Assembly (NCBI RefSeq): GCF_000218875.1
Contig: NC_015709.1
Coordinates: 372,001 to 436,000 of the forward strand
DNA length: 64,000 nucleotides
DNA from: Zymomonas mobilis subsp. pomaceae ATCC 29192
Lineage (GTDB): Bacteria > Pseudomonadota > Alphaproteobacteria > Sphingomonadales > Sphingomonadaceae
Direction: 5' to 3'
Part shown: positions 46,701 to 54,696 of the stretch, piece by piece
Layout: each line of letters opens with the position of its first letter
Position numbering within the stretch: position 1 is the first letter of the stretch
Program-made: the position numbers and the translations under genes
Notes under the pieces: generated by a model
Databases searched by the model: none
Told to the model about the DNA's origin: nothing
Seen by the model: the letters and a program-made list of their open reading frames with translations, nothing else

Positions 46701-46839
46701 TGGCACTGCCATTGATAAGAACAATACCCTGATGGAACCTATTCATCTTACCGTTCTTCATAATGTGGTTGGCGGCGTACCCGTAGAAAAAATAGAAGCC
46801 GCAGACTGGCGTGAAGTGAAAGAAGCGCAAACGCAATAA
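43747..46839 (+). CDS. GH35 beta-galactosidase-like secreted protein, catalytic residues altered
   Basis: A 1030-residue protein with a signal peptide (cleavage after about residue 26, VVGHAVPAD). The GH35 barrel runs over about 50-400 with FLIWSGEFDPFRLPSPSLWQ, GFNTVTIQLDWAYHSPAPGVYDF and RIGPYADADLSRGGFPGWL, followed by beta-sandwich domains (about 690-1010) containing GDIWYRGHF, GTTWYRTHFKLDLP and the end-type LIFVNGWNVGQYI. GH35 enzymes use the second Glu of an ENEY motif as acid/base, but here the site reads QVEDRLG. The nucleophile Glu region (usually ExxGGxFDxWG) reads as IQDGDADYWG. Both catalytic acids appear lost, so it may not be an active galactosidase. It lies next to opgG-opgH. 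Confidence 0.75.
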   Translation: MKGIGRQYRLLALLMPLWMTSVVGHAVPADTAESKTRLSRPVKGNDITVSLPAEKTVRITFDRYSAMIDSQRFLIWSGEFDPFRLPSPSLWQDVFEKMKAIGFNTVTIQLDWAYHSPAPGVYDFNGIRDIDRLLSMAKVAGLYVVIRIGPYADADLSRGGFPGWLTRQKVNARSDDPTYLTAVDEWLTHVNAIISRHQYDGEKGNVILYQVEDRLGDPSPVKQRYMAHLYAKARHDGISLPIFHNETGPVGDWLSVAQSSEDSAHMIDLHGFTTNTTRLCDIQNQPLREIAPPDLGYYSPSNTADFLRRPATSLVTIQDGDADYWGSNDRYSCLVKSNDERHQALILGTNLSNGLTNQTLRMVYGGINWGWLGKSGRFTSFDYSAPIDEARNLRPKANGLKRLGQFITAFPDITKMAPGAIIVPTSSHIRVLHNVNPDTGSHLLFITHKPANSLHDSKFTLSLTLPDGTYTLPEEGMLELNGHDSKYLIAGFNLGRNRLVYSTSQFQTMITQGEHDVALFNGLQGEAGETVLRYETKPRVTVIEGNAHYFYDPARHDLRLNYIHTGLIRIKIENGGPTPLILLIGDENESARFWKLSTEAGDVLARGPTLIRQASTTDLTLSLRGDTGYQEPLEVWAPPTIMYLEWNGHRTSFSRSMINGSLIAKDTLPEPESATLPDLMTLDWQAAEGTPEAKPDFDDSRWQKTEDIPDTATVLPPDGQPNLNADSYGFHDGDIWYRGHFTGDSQAQELTLHYGAGGSGFLQLWMDGQFLGEGEMESGLSHPANRDTIRFKLPDMAQKAGDHVFSVMIRLNGHQEDNAYNNSQRAPSGLIAASLADPSGPAYAVPIAWRIQGNLNGENLVDIDRGPLNNGGQYGEREGWHLPGYSASNWSSGDIGHLSSKPGTTWYRTHFKLDLPKQNDMTLGLTIGDLQKLRSKSHYRMLIFVNGWNVGQYIAHIGPQHIFSIPAGILDHHGDNTLALAVTSAGTAIDKNNTLMEPIHLTVLHNVVGGVPVEKIEAADWREVKEAQTQ

Positions 46840-47194
46840 ACTTATACTGATATTTTTAAAAAAGGGGTTTAGTTATCCAAAAAACAATACAGCGTTATTG
46901 ATAAATTAAGAGGCATCTAATCTTAAAAAAAGAGAGGTAGCAACGTTTCATTATAGACTTCTGTTTTTAATACCCTTATAAAATAGCTATGCATTCCTTT
47001 ACCTCTCTACGTCTCGATCTACGACTTATACGCCCTTAGGCGTACAAAAAGCCGTGGCCTTCTTGTTACAGCAAGGCCAGACGTCTAAGGGGTGACTTCT
47101 AAAATACTATTTGAAGCTAATTTTATGGCATCCGCATAGATACGGTATGATGCTTTGAATAAAATTACTGCCAAGAAGCTAACAGGAATAATAA
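46840..47194 (+). promoter_or_regulatory. leuA leader region with attenuator-like structure
   Basis: This 355-base region precedes leuA. After an AT-rich promoter-sized part it contains a 16-codon leader peptide (46989-47039) with four Leu codons. A long hairpin follows: outer stem CCCTTAG (47033-47039) with CTAAGGG (47085-47091), and inner stem TGGCCTT with AAGGCCA. The leader stop codon lies within the outer 5' arm, so ribosome position would decide folding. A weaker stem CTTC.AAAT/ATTT.GAAG followed by TAATTTTA (about 47096-47130) could be the terminator. Stalling at Leu codons as the control signal is inference. Confidence 0.6.
46989..47039 (+). CDS. Leucine-rich leader peptide of leuA
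   Basis: ATG opens a 16-codon ORF, MHSFTSLRLDLRLIRP, ending in TAG. Leucine is at positions 7, 9, 11 and 13, encoded by CTA, CTC, CTA and CTT, a clustering that is strongly unlike chance for so short an ORF. It ends inside the first arm of a long hairpin and lies 155 bases before the leuA ATG, the classic layout of an amino acid attenuation leader. The ribosome site is weak. Confidence 0.65.
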   Translation: MHSFTSLRLDLRLIRP

Positions 47195-48889
47195 ATGCTG
47201 CGCGATCCTTCTGCTAAATATCGCTCTTTTCCAACTATTGATTTGCCTAATCGTCAGTGGCCTTCTCGGGTCTTAAAAAAAGCGCCCATCTGGCTCTCAA
47301 CTGACTTAAGAGATGGTAATCAGGCCCTTGCTAATCCTATGAATGGCGAGAAAAAACGGCGTTTGTTCGATTTATTGGTATCGATTGGTCTGAAAGAAAT
47401 CGAGGTTGGTTTTCCTTCCGCCGGTGCCACTGAATTTGACTTTATCCGTAGTCTCATTGAACAAGGCGCGGTTCCAGAAGATGTAACATTACAAGTTCTG
47501 ACACAAGCACGTCAGGATTTAATTACCAAAAGCTTTGATAGTCTTGAAGGCATCAATCGTGCGATCATCCATGTCTATAATGCCATTTCCCCCGCTTGGA
47601 GACGTATCGTCTTTGGGATGGAACGTGCCGAAGTAAAAAAGCTGGCCATTTCCGGCGTCACGATGTTAAGAGATGAAGCGGAAAAGCGTCCTAACACAGA
47701 CTGGCGTTTTGAATATAGCCCTGAAACTTTTTCAACGGCAGAATTGGATTTTAGTCTGGAAGTATGTGAAGCTGTCTTAGATGTTTTGCAGCCCACACCG
47801 GAAAAACCTTTAATCTTTAATTTACCGGCTACCGTTGAAGCAGCCATGCCGAATATTTATGCCGATCAGGTCGAATGGTTTTGCCGTAATATTTCTCGCC
47901 GAGATTCCATCATTATTAGCGTTCATCCCCATAACGACCGTGGGACCGGTATCGCTGCTGCTGAAATGGCCCTTTTAGCAGGCGCAGACCGTGTAGAGGG
48001 ATGCTTGTTCGGGAATGGTGAGCGTACCGGTAATGTTGATTTAGTCACCTTGGCGCTTAATCTGTATACACAGTCGATCAATCCTGAAATTGATCTCTCC
48101 GACATTGATAAAGTCATTAAAACTGTAGAATATTGTACTGAATTACCTGTTTCTCCTCGTCATCCTTATGCGGGTGATTTGGTTTTTACGGCTTTTTCAG
48201 GGTCTCATCAGGATGCTATTCGCAAAGGCTTTGCGAAGCGTTCCGAAAAAGAGGACAAAAACAGTAATCAAAATATCTGGGAAGTACCGTATCTCCCCAT
48301 TGATCCAGCTGATTTAGGCCGTTCCTATGAAGCGGTTATCCGTGTTAACTCTCAGTCCGGTAAAGGCGGTGTTGCGTGGGTAATTGAACAGGATCAAGGT
48401 TTAAAAATGCCCCGTCGATTACAAGTTGATTTCAGTCGACAGGTTCAGATTTTGGCAGATTCCTCTTCCAAGGAATTAGATTCATCTGACATCTGGCAAG
48501 CCTTTGTGAAATATTACCATCTCGATAATAAAGGCCACTTTCAGTTGCTCAGCTTTAATGTTGGACAGGATAAAAACGGATATTCTGTTATTGGTAAAGT
48601 TAAAGCAGGCGATGAAATATGTGAAGTCCAAGGCCGCGGGAATGGTCTGATTTCTAGTATTATTGATGCCTTATCAGGCATCAGAAATATTAATTTAAAT
48701 GTGATTGATTATCAGGAACACGCCATCAGCCATGGTAATAGGGCTCAAGCTGCCGCCTATATTGAATGTTCAATATTTGAGGGCAAGACTGTCTTTGGTG
48801 TAGGTGTCGATGAAGACATTGCGACCGCTTCAGTGCGGGCTGTTTTAAGCGCTGTCAATCGTGCCTATGATGCTGATTATAGCGCCTAA
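47195..48889 (+). CDS. leuA: 2-isopropylmalate synthase
   Basis: LeuA condenses 2-ketoisovalerate with acetyl-CoA in the first committed step of leucine synthesis. The 564-residue protein is of the longer LeuA2 type. It has STDLRDGNQALANPM near residue 35-48, LKEIEVGFPSAGATEFDF, SVHPHNDRGTGIAAAEMALLAGADRVEGCLFGNGERTGN with the metal-binding HxH pair, and HPYAGDLVFTAFSGSHQDAI. A regulatory LeuA-dimer domain covers about 420-560, ending VGVDEDIATASVRAVLSAVNRA, and usually gives feedback inhibition by leucine. A leucine-codon leader lies upstream and a strong terminator follows. Confidence 0.97.
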   Translation: MLRDPSAKYRSFPTIDLPNRQWPSRVLKKAPIWLSTDLRDGNQALANPMNGEKKRRLFDLLVSIGLKEIEVGFPSAGATEFDFIRSLIEQGAVPEDVTLQVLTQARQDLITKSFDSLEGINRAIIHVYNAISPAWRRIVFGMERAEVKKLAISGVTMLRDEAEKRPNTDWRFEYSPETFSTAELDFSLEVCEAVLDVLQPTPEKPLIFNLPATVEAAMPNIYADQVEWFCRNISRRDSIIISVHPHNDRGTGIAAAEMALLAGADRVEGCLFGNGERTGNVDLVTLALNLYTQSINPEIDLSDIDKVIKTVEYCTELPVSPRHPYAGDLVFTAFSGSHQDAIRKGFAKRSEKEDKNSNQNIWEVPYLPIDPADLGRSYEAVIRVNSQSGKGGVAWVIEQDQGLKMPRRLQVDFSRQVQILADSSSKELDSSDIWQAFVKYYHLDNKGHFQLLSFNVGQDKNGYSVIGKVKAGDEICEVQGRGNGLISSIIDALSGIRNINLNVIDYQEHAISHGNRAQAAAYIECSIFEGKTVFGVGVDEDIATASVRAVLSAVNRAYDADYSA

Positions 48890-48911
48890 CTGATAAAATA
48901 TTCCTTTCAGG

Positions 48912-48946
48912 AAATAGCCGTCATTTTTAATGATGGCTATTTTTTT
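48912..48946 (+). terminator. leuA terminator
   Basis: AAATAGCCGTCAT pairs with ATGATGGCTATTT (one G-T pair) around a short loop, followed by a T run, 23 bases after the stop codon. Confidence 0.93.
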
Positions 48947-49084
48947 GAGAGGGCTCTTTTAAAGAGAAAAACAATCCAAAAAAAAGGTCGAACTATCCTT
49001 TTTAGCATTCGCTAGCTGCCTAAATTAAGATTTTTTGCAAATTTATTCATCTGTTGTTCATAAAAATTCCCTTTTAGAATGTTA

Positions 49085-49099
49085 TGTTATCACATAACA
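49085..49099. promoter_or_regulatory. Dyad operator upstream of the TonB receptor gene
   Basis: TGTTAT-CAC-ATAACA is a perfect dyad with 6-base arms. It resembles Zur-type or other Fur-family operators (TGTTAT...ATAACA), which would make the receptor metal-controlled, but no binding protein is proved. It lies 41 bases before the ATG chosen as start. Confidence 0.45.
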
Positions 49100-49126
49100 A
49101 TATTAATGGGGGATACAACAGGAGTG

Positions 49127-51379
49127 ATGATTTCAAAAAGACTGCGAATAGGTTGTCTGACAAAATATAGTTTAGCAGGTTTAACGACGCTGGCTTATAT
49201 GTTGATGAGCCATGCCGCCTATGCAGCCACTGAAGAGACAGTTCCTACCGAACAAACAATCGATCAAAAGGAAAAGGCTGAAGACAAGACGGACACGCCT
49301 AACAATCAGGATAGTGCCCAAAAAAATACCATTTTAGTCACCGCTCAAAAACTAAACGAAGCCCGCGCCCAGATTCAATCACATCTCGGTGCTACTGTTT
49401 ATTCGCTCGATCAAAAACAAATTGAAGCCATTCCGGGTGGCTATAATCAGCAAATGAATAATATCCTGTTGCAAATGCCGGGCGTTACTCAGGATCAGTT
49501 TAGTCAGGTGCATATCCGAGGCGATCATAACAATCTGCAATATCGTATCAATGGTATTATTTTACCTGAAGGCATATCGGTTTTCGGTCAAACCCTAGCC
49601 CCTCGTATGATTGAGAAGATGGATTTGATTACGGGTGCCTTGCCTGCGCAATATGGTCTACGCACCGCAGGTATCATTGATATTACGACTAAAAGCGGTT
49701 TACAGAAAAATGGCGGCACCGCCTCTATTTATGGCGGCAGCCATCAAACAATTATTCCTAGTGTGCAATATGGGGGATCAACCGGTTCTACGAACTATTA
49801 TGTAACAGGTGAATACCGCCATACAGCTCTTGGTATTGATAGCATTGATGGTTCATCAACACCTTTACATGATCATAGTAATCAAGGGCATTTCTTCGGC
49901 TATCTCGACCATATTTTAGATGATAGTAACCGAATTTCGCTGACAGCTGGCTATTCTCAACAGAATTTTCAGATTCCGAATCCACGGAATATTCATCCCG
50001 GTGAAAATGGAACCACAGGCTTCAATCTTAATGGTCAGACTGATTATCTAAGTAATAATCTTGACGAGAATCAAAGAGAACGAACAGGTTTTGCCCAATT
50101 AGCTTTTATGCATGATTCTGGCCCCTTTTCGATGCAGGCTTCTATATTTGGACGTTATTCCTCTCTAGATTACTATCCTTCCGTAGCAGGTGAACTAATC
50201 TATAACGGCCTAGCGCAACGTATCACGCGAAGAAATGTCGCCTTTGGGTTGCAATATGATGCGTCTTGGCATGTCAGCAAGCATCATACCTTAAGAGGCG
50301 GCTTCTTCTTTGATCGAGAACGCGGTAGCACCTTCTCCACATCCTCGGTTTTCGCCGCAGATGATGATGGCAACCAGACGAGCACACTACCACTTTCTGT
50401 CATCGATAATGGCGGTAAAACGCAACTTACCTATAGCGCTTATGTGCAGGATGAATGGAAGCTCGCTCAGAATTTAACCTTTAATTATGGCGTGCGTTTC
50501 GATCTTTATTCAAGCTATCGTACCGAGCATCAGTTTAGCCCCCGTGCTAATCTGACATGGCAGCCTACCAAGACGACAGCCTTGCATATTGGTTATTCCC
50601 GCTATTTCTCCCCGCCGCCCTTTGAATTGGTCAGCTATCGCACCATCAGCCGCTTTACAGGGACAACGGGGGCCGCGACTGGCGTTAATCAAGCGACAAC
50701 GCCTTATGCTGAACGACAAAATTACTATGATGCCGGTATTCAACAGAAAATTGGTCGCGATTTCACTTTTGGTGTTGATGGCTATTATAGGCAATCCCAT
50801 AATTTGATTGATGAAGGTCAGTTTGGGGAAGCCATTCTGATGACACCATTTAATTATCGCTATGGTAAGATTTGGGGTATCGACTTTAACAGTAGCTATA
50901 CTCATGGCGGATGGCATGTTTATGGCAATTTTGCCTATCAGAAAGCCTTAGGCAAGAAGATTGTTTCTAGCCAATATAATTTTGATCCTGATGATCTTGC
51001 CTATATTGCCAGCCATTATATTTATCTTGATCACAATCAAAGTTGGACAGCTTCCGGCGGCGTTTCTTATCGCTTCCGCGATGGTGTCTTAAAGAATCTG
51101 CAATTAGGGGCAACGGCGCTTTATGGCTCCGGTCTTCGCACTGACCTTTCCTTAGCGAATGGCGACAGCATTCCTAATGGTGCCAGTGTAAAACCCTATG
51201 CTTCCGTCAATACAACCATGATGTATCGTCTTGAAAAACAAGGTATTGATCTTCGCTTTGATATTATCAATATCGGCGATCATATTTACCAAATCCGCAC
51301 AGGTGAAGGTGTGGGTGTTGGTTTACCCTCCTATGGGGCAAGACGCGGCTTTTTCTTTGGTTTTTCTAAAGATATTTAA
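49127..51379 (+). CDS. TonB-dependent outer-membrane receptor
   Basis: A 750-residue outer-membrane transporter energised by TonB. From the ATG at 49127 it starts with a signal peptide (about 1-33, ending SHAAYAA). The plug domain (about 75-185) has LLQMPGVTQDQFSQVHIRGDHNNLQYRINGI-type sequence and EKMDLITGALPAQYGLRTAGIIDITTKSG. The 22-strand barrel follows and ends ARRGFFFGFSKDI with an aromatic residue near the terminus. The start is uncertain: upstream ATGs at 49079 and 49106 exist, but a dyad operator overlaps that stretch. The substrate is unknown; Fur-type metal control is only suggested by the operator. Confidence 0.88.
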   Translation: MISKRLRIGCLTKYSLAGLTTLAYMLMSHAAYAATEETVPTEQTIDQKEKAEDKTDTPNNQDSAQKNTILVTAQKLNEARAQIQSHLGATVYSLDQKQIEAIPGGYNQQMNNILLQMPGVTQDQFSQVHIRGDHNNLQYRINGIILPEGISVFGQTLAPRMIEKMDLITGALPAQYGLRTAGIIDITTKSGLQKNGGTASIYGGSHQTIIPSVQYGGSTGSTNYYVTGEYRHTALGIDSIDGSSTPLHDHSNQGHFFGYLDHILDDSNRISLTAGYSQQNFQIPNPRNIHPGENGTTGFNLNGQTDYLSNNLDENQRERTGFAQLAFMHDSGPFSMQASIFGRYSSLDYYPSVAGELIYNGLAQRITRRNVAFGLQYDASWHVSKHHTLRGGFFFDRERGSTFSTSSVFAADDDGNQTSTLPLSVIDNGGKTQLTYSAYVQDEWKLAQNLTFNYGVRFDLYSSYRTEHQFSPRANLTWQPTKTTALHIGYSRYFSPPPFELVSYRTISRFTGTTGAATGVNQATTPYAERQNYYDAGIQQKIGRDFTFGVDGYYRQSHNLIDEGQFGEAILMTPFNYRYGKIWGIDFNSSYTHGGWHVYGNFAYQKALGKKIVSSQYNFDPDDLAYIASHYIYLDHNQSWTASGGVSYRFRDGVLKNLQLGATALYGSGLRTDLSLANGDSIPNGASVKPYASVNTTMMYRLEKQGIDLRFDIINIGDHIYQIRTGEGVGVGLPSYGARRGFFFGFSKDI

Positions 51380-51390
51380 CCAATATGAAG

Positions 51391-51421
51391 GGATAAAGGA
51401 TAACCGCCTTGTCCTTTATCC
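51391..51421 (+). terminator. Hairpin after the TonB receptor gene
   Basis: GGATAAAGGA (51391-51400) pairs perfectly with TCCTTTATCC (51412-51421), with an 11-base loop and TTTCCC after it. A likely terminator, although the T tail is poor. Confidence 0.65.
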
Positions 51422-51443
51422 TTTCCCTATTTATGGATAGAAT

Positions 51444-51647
51444 ATGAAATTCGGCATAAGAAAACCCAGCCTACGCAAAAGTATTGCGGCCAGAACGTCG
51501 CCAACGCGTATTATCAAAAACAAGTTGGGTCTAAAGATGCCGCGGGGTTGGGGTTGGTTAACCGATCCTAAAAAAGCACTTTATAATCGTGTATATAATC
51601 GAACGAGTATTTCTATCTTTGATCTGATCAAAAAGCTTTTGAAGTAA
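51444..51647 (+). CDS. Small basic protein of unknown function, 67 residues
   Basis: A strongly basic protein (MKFGIRKPSLRKSIAART at the start, and a second part with RGWGWLTDPKKALYNRVYN). The pattern of a KFGIRKPSLxKSxxAR start and a later W-x-DPKKAxYNxVYN resembles small proteins I recall from Firmicutes and prophages, annotated only as hypothetical. There is no signal peptide or membrane segment. The ribosome site is weak (GGATAG). It is placed between the TonB receptor hairpin and the convergent gltX, with a dyad around its stop codon. It is probably real because of its protein-like composition and the resemblance, but the function is unknown. Confidence 0.6.
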   Translation: MKFGIRKPSLRKSIAARTSPTRIIKNKLGLKMPRGWGWLTDPKKALYNRVYNRTSISIFDLIKKLLK

Positions 51648-51661
51648 ACTTCTTGATCAGA
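51623..51661. repeat. Inverted repeat at the end of the small basic ORF
   Basis: TCTGATCAAAAAG (51623-51635) pairs with CTTCTTGATCAGA (51649-51661) with one mismatch. The stop codon of the 67-residue ORF lies in the loop. No T run follows in either direction, so its role as a terminator for the two convergent genes is uncertain. Confidence 0.5.
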
Positions 51662-51678
51662 TCAGAATATATTGTGGT

Positions 51679-53013
51679 CTATTTAATTGCTTTATTCAGA
51701 CGGAATAACGTATTTTCACGGCCGATCAAAGGAAGTAATCCGGCCATATCCGGACCATGATTTTGTCCTGTCAACGCTAAACGCAGCGGCAAGAACAACG
51801 CTTTCCCCTTACGTCCACTTTCCTTTTTAAGCGTTGTAATCAGAGCATTCCAAGGCTCAGAAGCCCAATCTATACCCTTGGCGACCTGACAGGCAGTCTC
51901 CAAGTAAGCTTTATCTTCCTCTGAAAATTGCGGGATTTCAATATCCCCTTTGACAATATTCCACCAAAATTTGGCTTCCTGAATAGATTCAAGGTTTGGT
52001 CGAATAATATCCCACGCCTTTTCGTCCATATCTTTGGGTAAACGGCTGGCGACATCTTTATAAGGAAGAATATGCAAGATACGGGCATTAATATGTTTTA
52101 ATTCTGCCATATCAAAACGAGCGGGCGCACGACTAAAATGCTTGAAGTCAAAATTTTCGACCAAAGGCGTAAGATCTGTAATCGCTTCAACAGGATCACT
52201 TGTGCCGATGCGGGCCAGTAAAGATTCCAGCGCAATCGCTTCGATATCGGCAGCCTTGAAGTCAGCTACGCCATCGGCTCCGAAACGTTTGGAGATTTTA
52301 GCATCACCGCCCGTCAATAAAGCCATATGCGCAAAATCAGGTATTTCGGCATTTAATGCCGAAAACATCTGAATTTGGGTGGCGGTATTACTGACATGAT
52401 CTTCACCCCGAACTACGGTCGTGATTTCCATATCAATGTCATCAATGACACTGGGTAAGAGATAAAGCCAGCTACCATCCGCACGGCGGATAACCGGATC
52501 TGATAACAAGGCCGGATCAAAACGCTGTGGGCCACGGATCAAATCATTCCATATAATGGGCTTACTGTGATCCAAACGAAAACGCCAATGCGGTTCGATG
52601 CCTTGTGCTTTAAAGGATTCATGTTCTTCTATGGTCAATCGCAAGCCTGCACGGTCATAAATAGGGGGTAAACCGCGTCCAATAGCAATTCGGCGCTTTA
52701 ATTCCAGTTCCTGACTGGTCTCATAACAAGGATAGACTCGTCCTTGGGTTTTTAGATATTCAAAGCGAATATCATAAAGTTCAATGCGTTTTGACTGTTT
52801 ATATTCGGCATCAGGATTGAGATTAAGCCATGCTAAATCTTTACGGATAGCTTGCGTAAATTCCTCAGTCGAACGCTCACTATCTGTATCATCAATTCGA
52901 AGAATAAAACGGCCATTATGGTGACGGGCATAAAGCCAGTTAATTAAAGCCGTACGAATATTACCGACATGAAGAAAGCCCGTCGGTGAAGGAGCAAAGC
53001 GCGTAGTGATCAC
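51679..53013 (-). CDS. gltX: Glutamyl-tRNA synthetase
   Basis: This class Ib synthetase charges tRNA-Glu, and in many alphaproteobacteria a copy also charges tRNA-Gln for later amidation. The 444-residue protein has the HIGH-type motif in FAPSPTGFLHVGNIRTALINWL (residues 6-27), the KMSKS-type motif as KISKR in GGDAKISKRFGA, and FILRIDDTDSERS. It is slightly shorter than the E. coli enzyme. Many alphaproteobacteria carry two gltX genes; whether a second copy exists outside this window cannot be seen. It starts 12 bases after nadE, so the two are co-transcribed. Confidence 0.95.
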   Translation of the reverse strand: MITTRFAPSPTGFLHVGNIRTALINWLYARHHNGRFILRIDDTDSERSTEEFTQAIRKDLAWLNLNPDAEYKQSKRIELYDIRFEYLKTQGRVYPCYETSQELELKRRIAIGRGLPPIYDRAGLRLTIEEHESFKAQGIEPHWRFRLDHSKPIIWNDLIRGPQRFDPALLSDPVIRRADGSWLYLLPSVIDDIDMEITTVVRGEDHVSNTATQIQMFSALNAEIPDFAHMALLTGGDAKISKRFGADGVADFKAADIEAIALESLLARIGTSDPVEAITDLTPLVENFDFKHFSRAPARFDMAELKHINARILHILPYKDVASRLPKDMDEKAWDIIRPNLESIQEAKFWWNIVKGDIEIPQFSEEDKAYLETACQVAKGIDWASEPWNALITTLKKESGRKGKALFLPLRLALTGQNHGPDMAGLLPLIGRENTLFRLNKAIK

Positions 53014-53025
53014 AAGATAACCCGA

Positions 53026-54696
53026 TCAGGAATGAGAAGAACGAAAATGATGCGAAAGGGGATAGCGGCGATCTCGACCGAAATTGCGTATCCCCAACTT
53101 AACGCCGGGAGGTGCCTGACGTCTTTTATATTCTGCCCGATAAAGCAGGTTTTCAATACGCGTTACCAAGGCTTCATCATAGCCTTTAGCAACAAGATCG
53201 GACACGGATAGTTCCTCCTCCACTAATCCTATTAGAATAGCATCAAGAATATCATATGAAGGTAAGGAATCGCTGTCTTTTTGATCTTCGCGTAATTCAG
53301 CAGAAGGCGGTTTTGTAATAACACGTTCTGGCATGACGGGACCTTTGGGCCCTAGTCCATCCACAGGATTATAGGTGTTACGCCAACGTGCAATTTTAAA
53401 GACATCGCTTTTGTAGAGGTCTTTTAAAACAGAGTAGCCGCCATTCATATCACCATAGAGCGTGGCATAGCCTACAGCCATTTCGCTTTTATTGCCGGTC
53501 GTTAATACCATCGGACCAAATTTATTGGAAATTGCCATTAATACTACGCCCCGTAGGCGAGATTGAATATTTTCTTCGGTCAGATCAGGTTGACGATCTT
53601 TGAAAAGAGAGGCCAACATCTGATCCATGGCCTCGACTGAAGGATTAATCGGTACACTATCTAGCCTACATCCCAACATATCAGCGCAAAGCTGAGCATC
53701 TTCAAGGCTTTCGGCGCTAGTATAGCGTGATGGTAACATAACACACCACACCTTATCAGCGCCCAAGGCATCGACAGCCACGGCGGCAGAGATCGCACTA
53801 TCTATTCCACCGGACAATCCCAATATAACCCCAGGAAAACCATTTTGACGCACGTAATCCCCCAAACCCATCATCATGGCTTGGTAGATTTCAGCTAGCT
53901 GGCCATTTTCTCCCGATTGTATCTCAGCCTTTTCACCTTCTAAACAATACCAGCCCTGTTCCTTTTTTTGCCAATGAGTAAGGATTATGACTTCCTGCCA
54001 TTGGGGTAAGATAAGCGCCGGTTTTTGGTCTGCATTAAGAATGAACGATCCCCCATCAAAGACGATCTCATCCTGTCCCCCTACCCGATTGAGATAAACA
54101 CAAGGTAACTGGGTTTCATGGACTCTTTCAGCAACTAATTGACGGCGGATACTATATTTTCCCGTTTCAAACGGGCTACCATTAGGCACCAGCAATAATT
54201 CGGCACCTCGTCTTTTTAAATGATCGCAAACTGTAGCTGTCCAAATATCTTCACAAATCGGAATTCCCAAAGAAACGCCTCGAAAGATAATCGGTTCAGG
54301 CAATAGACCGGATGAAAAGAGGCGTTTTTCATCAAAGGTGCCATAATTTGGCAGATCATATTTATAGCGGATTGCGGCGATTTTACCCTGATCCAAAAGA
54401 ACCATAGCATTAAATAATTTATCTTTTTCCCGCCACGCTGTGCCTACTAGAAGGGCGGCTCCTCCGTCATTGGTCGCTTGGGTCAGTCGTGCAAGCTCTC
54501 TATCGGCAGAGTCTAATAATCCAGATTTTAAGACCATATCTTCTGGAGGATAACCAATAAGCTGTAATTCAGGAAATAAGATAAGATCCGTATTTTCAGC
54601 TTCATCCCTGATTTTTAATATGGCATCGGCATTGGCACGGCAATCACCAACTGTCTGACGAATCTGAGCCAGCATTATAGTTAAATGGTCGGTCAT
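53026..54696 (-). CDS. nadE: Glutamine-dependent NAD+ synthetase
   Basis: NadE amidates nicotinic acid adenine dinucleotide to NAD+, taking ammonia from glutamine. The protein has about 556 residues in two domains: an N-terminal nitrilase-like glutaminase (about 1-250) with FPELQLIGYPPED (Glu), the lysine in IRYKYDLPNYGTFDEKR and the nucleophile Cys in PICEDIW, and the C-terminal ATP pyrophosphatase domain with LGLSGGIDSAISAAVAVDALGADK (P-loop SGGxDS), LTTGNKSEMAVGYATLYGDM and KPPSAELREDQKD. The start at the ATG 54696 is chosen over an in-frame TTG at 54711, though neither has a good ribosome site. First gene of an operon with gltX. Confidence 0.95.
   Translation of the reverse strand: MTDHLTIMLAQIRQTVGDCRANADAILKIRDEAENTDLILFPELQLIGYPPEDMVLKSGLLDSADRELARLTQATNDGGAALLVGTAWREKDKLFNAMVLLDQGKIAAIRYKYDLPNYGTFDEKRLFSSGLLPEPIIFRGVSLGIPICEDIWTATVCDHLKRRGAELLLVPNGSPFETGKYSIRRQLVAERVHETQLPCVYLNRVGGQDEIVFDGGSFILNADQKPALILPQWQEVIILTHWQKKEQGWYCLEGEKAEIQSGENGQLAEIYQAMMMGLGDYVRQNGFPGVILGLSGGIDSAISAAVAVDALGADKVWCVMLPSRYTSAESLEDAQLCADMLGCRLDSVPINPSVEAMDQMLASLFKDRQPDLTEENIQSRLRGVVLMAISNKFGPMVLTTGNKSEMAVGYATLYGDMNGGYSVLKDLYKSDVFKIARWRNTYNPVDGLGPKGPVMPERVITKPPSAELREDQKDSDSLPSYDILDAILIGLVEEELSVSDLVAKGYDEALVTRIENLLYRAEYKRRQAPPGVKLGIRNFGRDRRYPLSHHFRSSHS

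Noticed and set aside
50510-50917. 135-codon minus-strand ORF inside the TonB receptor gene
   Set aside because: Antisense shadow of barrel coding sequence with no ribosome site.
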